In this document: in pieces, positions 59,540-64,000 of the stretch
Layout of the letters: each line of letters begins with the position of its first letter
Position numbering within the stretch: the stretch's first letter is position 1
Assembly: GCF_030272615.1 (NCBI RefSeq)
Contig: NC_081410.1
Location: 287,245,957-287,309,956, forward strand
DNA length: 64,000 nucleotides
Origin: Cryptomeria japonica
Taxonomy: Eukaryota; Streptophyta; Pinopsida; Cupressales; Cupressaceae
Direction of reading: 5' to 3'
The notes under the pieces: model-generated
Told to the model about the DNA's origin: nothing
The model's database searches: none
The model's input: only the letters and a program-made list of their open reading frames with translations
Translations under genes and position numbers: made by a program

Positions 59540-61261
59540 CTAAACTCCCTTGAATAGCATCCCATCCTGAATGAAATAATCCAACCATTTGCTTCTATCT
59601 ACCACAATCGGTTCTCTACATGGTTTCCAAGGTTCTACAAAATTTGTGTCTTCATCATACAAGGTCTTCAAATCTTCAAAACCTAATACTGTCACTCTCT
59701 TCTCAGTCAGCAAATTTCTTTTCCTACTCAATGCATCAACAATTTTATTAGATTTCTCACTTCTATGCTTCAACACAAAGATGTAACTCTGCAAGAATTC
59801 TACCCATCTCATATGTCTCTGATTCAACTTACTTTGACTTTTCAAATATTGCAAATCTTGATGAACTATATAGAACACAAACTCCTCAGGCAACAAGTAA
59901 TGTCTCCATTTATTCAAGGCTTAAACTCTGGCATAAAATTCCTGATCATACACTAAATATCTCCTCCGGGCATCATTAAATTTCTCACTGAAATAGGCTA
60001 CTGCTCTCCCTTCTTGACTCAAAACTGCTCCTATTGTTGTTCCACTTGCATCACAATCCACTTGAAATAATTTATTGAAATTCGGTAAAGCTAACACAGG
60101 CTGCTCAATCACTTTTTGCTGTAACAGTTCAAAACTTTTGTTTGCTTTGGTGGTCCACTTGAATTCCTTCCGATCTCCTCTCATGGTCTCAGTCATAGGG
60201 TTACAAACCGAACTGAAATTCCTGATAAACAACTGGTAAAAACTAGCCAATCCATAAAATGATCTTACCTCTACAATGCTTTCCAGTGTAGGCCACTCAA
60301 CAATGGATTTCACTTTCTTAGGGTCCATCTTCAAACCATCCTCAGATATCACAAAGCCCAAATAGACTAACTCATCCTTCATGAAAGTACACTTCTTGAT
60401 ATTGATCAACAACTTTTCTTCTCTCAACTTCTGCAAAACTTGTCTTAACTGCAACAAATATTCCTCTTTTGTCTTATTGAAAATCAAAATTTTATCTAAA
60501 TACACAATAACAAACTTACCCAATAATTTCTTCAATACGTCATTCATCAACCTCATGAAAGTACTCATTAAATTAGTCAATCCAAAAGGCATCACCAACC
60601 ATTCCTATAGTCCTTCATTTGTCTTAAACGTTGTCTTCCACTCATCACCTTCTTTGATCCCGATATGATGATATTCACTCTTCAAATCTATCTTTGTAAA
60701 GTATTTTGCTCCACTCAAATAGTCTATTATGTCATCCATCCTAGGAAAAGGAAACCAATATTTCATTGCGATCTTGTTTATTGCTCTTGAATCGGTACAC
60801 ATCCTCCATTCTCCATTCTTCTTAGGTGCTAATACTGCTGGTACTGCACAAGGGCTCAAACTCTCCCTGATCAAACCTTTCTTCAACAACTCTTTCACTT
60901 GTCTATTCAGTTCTTCATTCTCTGCCAGTGTCAACCAGTGTGCAACTTTATTAGGCAAACTAGCTCCGGGAACCAAGTCCATGCAATGACTAATACTTCT
61001 AATAGGTGGCAATCCATCAGGTACATTATCTAAAATGATATCCTCATATTCTGTTAGCAAATGTCTTATCTCTTCTGGGTGTTCTCGTTCCGGTTTCGGT
61101 CTCTCAGTCTTCTTAGGAATTAAGGCAAAACACACATTCTCATGTCTCAGTCGATCCATGAATTTCCTTCCATCTACTAAATAGATTTTGGCATTTGTAC
61201 AAACTTCATTCTTCAAAGGCTCCTCCAAAGGTAACAAGGTTTTCTTCATCCCATTGACCAT
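59540..61261 (-). pseudogene. Chromovirus C reverse transcriptase and RNase H
   Basis: Minus strand: YEDIILDNVPDGLPPIRSIS, ELLKKGLIRESLSPCAVPAV, APKKNGEWRMCTDSRAINKI, YFTKIDLKSEYHHIGI (motif A), MPFGLTN, then VIVYLDKILIF where the second Asp of YLDD is Lys. The connection and RNase H follow (SFYGLASFYQLFIRNFS, FQVDCDASGTTIGAVLSQ, HRSEKSNKIVDALSRK). The frame is unbroken apart from stops at 60605 and 59921. Both the missing catalytic Asp and the stops make it inactive. Confidence 0.9.
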
Positions 61262-61636
61262 AATAGTGTATGTATTCTTCTTTCCATTACGTATTGTCTA
61301 TCTATCAAACTACCAAGGTGTACCCAACAAAAGATGACAAATATCCATAGGCATAATATCACACAAAACTTCATCATGATAATTCCCAATTTTCAATTTC
61401 ACCAAACATTATTCACTTACTAACAACTTATGTTCATCCTGAATCCATGCTATCTGGTAAGGCTTAGGGTGTTTCAATCTCTCCAATTTCAACTTATTCA
61501 CCATCTCTTCTGAAACAAGATTATCTGAACTATCACTCTCAATAAGAACTTTACAACACTTACTAGATACCTTACATCTGTCCTTGGACAAATTCTTCCT
61601 CTGCAAGGGCTCTTCATCTCCTCCAGTATGACACAA
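61262..61636 (-). pseudogene. Chromovirus C protease
   Basis: The minus-strand frame shared with RT encodes a chromoviral retropepsin-like stretch, LIESDSSDNLVSEEMVNKL near 61540, followed by YQIAWIQDEHKLLV and CDIMPMDICHLLLGTPW. The usual D-G/S-G active-site triplet reads E-S-D, so the catalytic Asp appears replaced. Stops include 61409 (TAA) and two TAGs after GTPW (about 61290-61305). Confidence 0.7.
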
Positions 61637-62695
61637 AGCAGATCCTCATCATCAATAGTAGATCTTCTGGTTTATTGTCTGATCCAGTGGGATTTTCTTC
61701 CACCATTGTTGCTCTTCGGATAGTCTCTGTCTTCTTACACTCAAATGCACGATGTGCTTCTCCTCCACACTTAAAGAAAGTTCCTCTAAATGCCCTATTG
61801 TCTTGTCTTCCAAAGTTCTCATTCCAGTAACCATCCGGTACGAATTACCTTATTTTCTCACTTCTTTGTCCTTGTTTTGATCTGTCGTGGTTCCTCTTCC
61901 TCCGGTAAACCTTCCACCTCTACCTCTCTGTCTCTTCTCATGTCTTTTGTTCAATTTCTCTTCAACCTTAAGGGCATACTGGTAAGCCTCTTCAACATTT
62001 TCCAATCCGATCATAATGAGTTCATCCTGTATAGATATCTGCAATCCATTCAAATATCTTGCAATTTGTTCAACTTCATCATCGACATGTCTGGATCTGA
62101 TGTTCAGCTTGTAAAATGCTTCGGTGTACTCCTTCACACTAGATTCCTTCTATCTTAGATTCTACAACTTCCAGAACAAATCCATTTGATAATTTGCCAG
62201 CACAAATTTTGATTTCAACTTAGCAATCATCCTATCCCATGTTTTAATCTTTTCTTCACCTCTTCTCTATCTATCAACCTACAAATGCTCCCACCAAAGA
62301 GACGCATGACCTTTCAACTGGGTACAAGCATATTTCACCTTCCTCTCTTCTATAGTGTTTTCAAAATTGAAATACTTCTCCATCTCCGAGATCCAATCCA
62401 TCAATTCATCCGAATCTAACTTCCCATCATATTCCAGTGGGGTAAAATGATGGTTAGTGTTCACCCTACTCAAAACCCTTAAAAACCTTTCTTCATCCAG
62501 ATCAACTGCCGATAGGTTTACTTGTTCTGCTGCGGCTTCTTCTCCTTCATCTTCACTTACATATTCAATATGTTAGCCTCTTCTCTGGGCTATCTCCACG
62601 GCTTCTAGCTAGGCTGCTATTCCTCACAACATCTCCATCACAATAGGGTCTGCATTCCCATGCGCTCCACCATTCCTAGTTCCTCTTTGTGCCAT
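61637..62695 (-). pseudogene. Chromovirus C Gag
   Basis: Likely ATG at 62695 (MAQRGTRNGGAHGN), 104 bp downstream of the PBS. Capsid region: FTPLEYDGKLDSDELMDWIS, YFNFENTIEERKVKYACTQL, KGHASLWWEHL, then VKEYTEAFYKLNIRSRHVDD and EQIARYLNGLQISIQDEL. A basic RGRGGRFTGGRG patch precedes a zinc knuckle in another frame (FKCGGEAHRAFEC, first Cys lost), so there is a frameshift near 61830. Several stops lie at 62279 and around 62140-62280 and 62560-62660. This is the structural polyprotein of the chromovirus. Confidence 0.8.
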
Positions 62696-62798
62696 CAATT
62701 CATGCTAGTCCTCTGCAATTGCAGCGATTGTAGGCCGGATCCGTAATCTGCTACCCTACAACAAAATTCAGGACACACAACCTCTGAAATGAAACTTC

Positions 62799-62810
62799 GC
62801 TCTGATACCA
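62799..62810 (-). other. PBS of chromovirus C (initiator tRNA-Met)
   Basis: The plus strand reads GCTCTGATACCA, i.e. TGGTATCAGAGC on the minus strand, two bases after the LTR end at 62813. This fixes the element's orientation. Confidence 0.9.
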
Positions 62811-62812
62811 CT

Positions 62813-63590
62813 TGAAGCAGTCACTGTCAAGGAGGGACCTCATAGAGATCAATCTGGACTTGTCAGCAAGAGTCAACACAACATAAACACACATATATGA
62901 TGGAGGCAATGTAGAAGAGGTTATTTTATTGCATGAAATTTTATTACATCCAACCGGTAACAACCAGGTTACAACATATCGACACACAGGCTTGGTAGAA
63001 TAGGTCTCATCGGGACCTTGAATCAAAAGATTTATCTTCTATGTACAGTCTAGCTATCTTATTCTCTGATTGATTCTAATTTCCCATTGATTACATAATA
63101 AAGCATAATTACAAATATATATATCGGTCCAAAAGGGATCAAAACTCGAAGAACAAGACCTAACATGAAAATAACAAAGGCCGACTTCCGCTAAGAGATT
63201 CCTCTAGAAAATACAAAGGATGAAACATAGAAGTTCGTCCACACGCGAAGGAACAACGAGATCAATATCCAAGACTCCGCAAGCTACGAAATGGGTTCCG
63301 ATAGATTACCAGAATAGGTCTCATGCAACCAGTAACAAAGGAACAACTGGTAACAAGAAACTATCATGGAAACTGGTAGCGATATCTTGCCAGAAAGTGT
63401 TCCAAATGCAATATGGTCTGAAAGAAAGAAAAATGATCAAGTCTTCAAGTAGAATCCAACTCCATAGGATCCGGTGAGTCAAAACTGACACACATAGAAA
63501 GGAAAACTAAAACTGCAAACAAAAAACAAAACATAAAGGAAACTGTTTTTGGTTGATGCAAGATTGCTATGAACTGGGGATGCTGCTGGA
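62813..63590 (-). mobile_element. Chromovirus C, 5' LTR
   Basis: About 778 bp, TGAAGCAGTCACTGTC to GATGCTGCTGGA on the plus strand. Homology to the 3' LTR ends near 63590; the expected CA end reads GA here. No 5-bp duplication could be matched with the other side (ATAGC at 57379). Confidence 0.82.
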
Positions 63591-64000
63591 TCAATAAGAA
63601 AGTAGAGCATGTCGTGCAATAGTGAGGGGAGATTGTAGTTTAAGGGAGGTTAGTGGTTTGACTCCCACTATCATCTATTTTTGTTGAAGGCCGATTCAAC
63701 CTTGCTACCACACAGGTACCACGTGGTGCCCAACCATTGGGTACGTGGCACAATATAATTTGTTTTCAGATGATACATGTCATTCCTAGATTGGGCCAAT
63801 TGTGTCTCTTGCCACATTACCCTATCTTCCATGTTAGCGCCACGTCACTTTCCATGTCATGTTGATGTCCTCATTTGACCTGGTCAACTCATTCTTTTTG
63901 ACAACTTTGACCGGCCATAACTCACTCATACGGACTCCATTTTGTGCAATTCAAGTGGCATCAGAATCGTCTTGATGAGCACTTTCAATTTGATGCTGAT
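63591..64000. other. Right flank of chromovirus C
   Basis: No gene. GGTTTGACTCCC (63653-63664) resembles a Pol III box B with one change, but no convincing box A was found upstream. The rest is unassigned. Confidence 0.35.

Noticed and set aside
1-64000. CRISPR arrays, rRNA genes, bacterial operons or viral genomes
   Set aside because: No such pattern; base composition, LINEs and LTR elements are those of a plant nuclear genome.

Overview
The window looks like repeat-dense intergenic chromatin from a large plant nuclear genome. The combination of AT-rich sequence, long LTRs and pol-less LTR elements with big coiled-coil ORFs suggests a gymnosperm, but that is an inference. I see no intact host gene. 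Nearly everything recognisable is a retrotransposon or a piece of one, and every coding region is broken by stops or frameshifts.

Layout. (1) 1-8200: a minus-strand Ty3/gypsy element (A) with the order gag - protease - extra RNase H - RT - RNase H. Its terminal RNase H is split by a 4,373-bp TG...CA insertion (332-4704) flanked by the duplication ATAGG. (2) About 9100-35600: one old minus-strand LINE in three separated pieces (3' end 9100-9377; RT core 18689-20043; ORF1, endonuclease and RT start 31705-34620). It is interrupted by a non-autonomous LTR element (E, 9378-18688) and by an 11.7-kb block (20044-31704). E's right LTR itself holds two solo LTRs (13769-15008, TSD CCTAC; 15198-16369, TSD TCCCC). 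The block holds a broken pol-less ORF (F, minus strand), two inverted copies of a 1.1-kb repeat and a 1.2-kb array of hairpins. A TA/CA/ATACAT microsatellite (34735-35275) lies in the LINE 5' part. (3) 35978-52071: a Ty1/copia element (B, plus strand) with a third, inverted LTR at its left edge. The whole unit is bounded by the duplication AGATA. Nested in it is D (42766-50525), a pol-less LTR element with a coiled-coil/zinc-knuckle ORF and a second large ORF of unknown function. (4) 53412-56463: an LTR fragment and a 5'-truncated plant L1-type LINE with a C-terminal RNase H. (5) 57384-63590: a minus-strand Ty3/gypsy chromovirus (C) with both LTRs, PBS, gag, protease, RT-RNase H, integrase and chromodomain, all in one frame in pol but with many stops.

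Relative ages, from nesting and hand-counted LTR differences: the LINE is oldest, then E (roughly 13%), C (about 11%), B (about 9-10%), and D is youngest (about 5-6%). Many pol stops are TAG where the family has glutamine, as expected from C-to-T decay of methylated DNA.

The most unusual signals are arrays of palindromes inside several unrelated LTR-like sequences, whose arms differ from unit to unit but stay self-complementary; the inverted-LTR copia unit; and element D, whose LTR ends, PBS and PPT match those of B.
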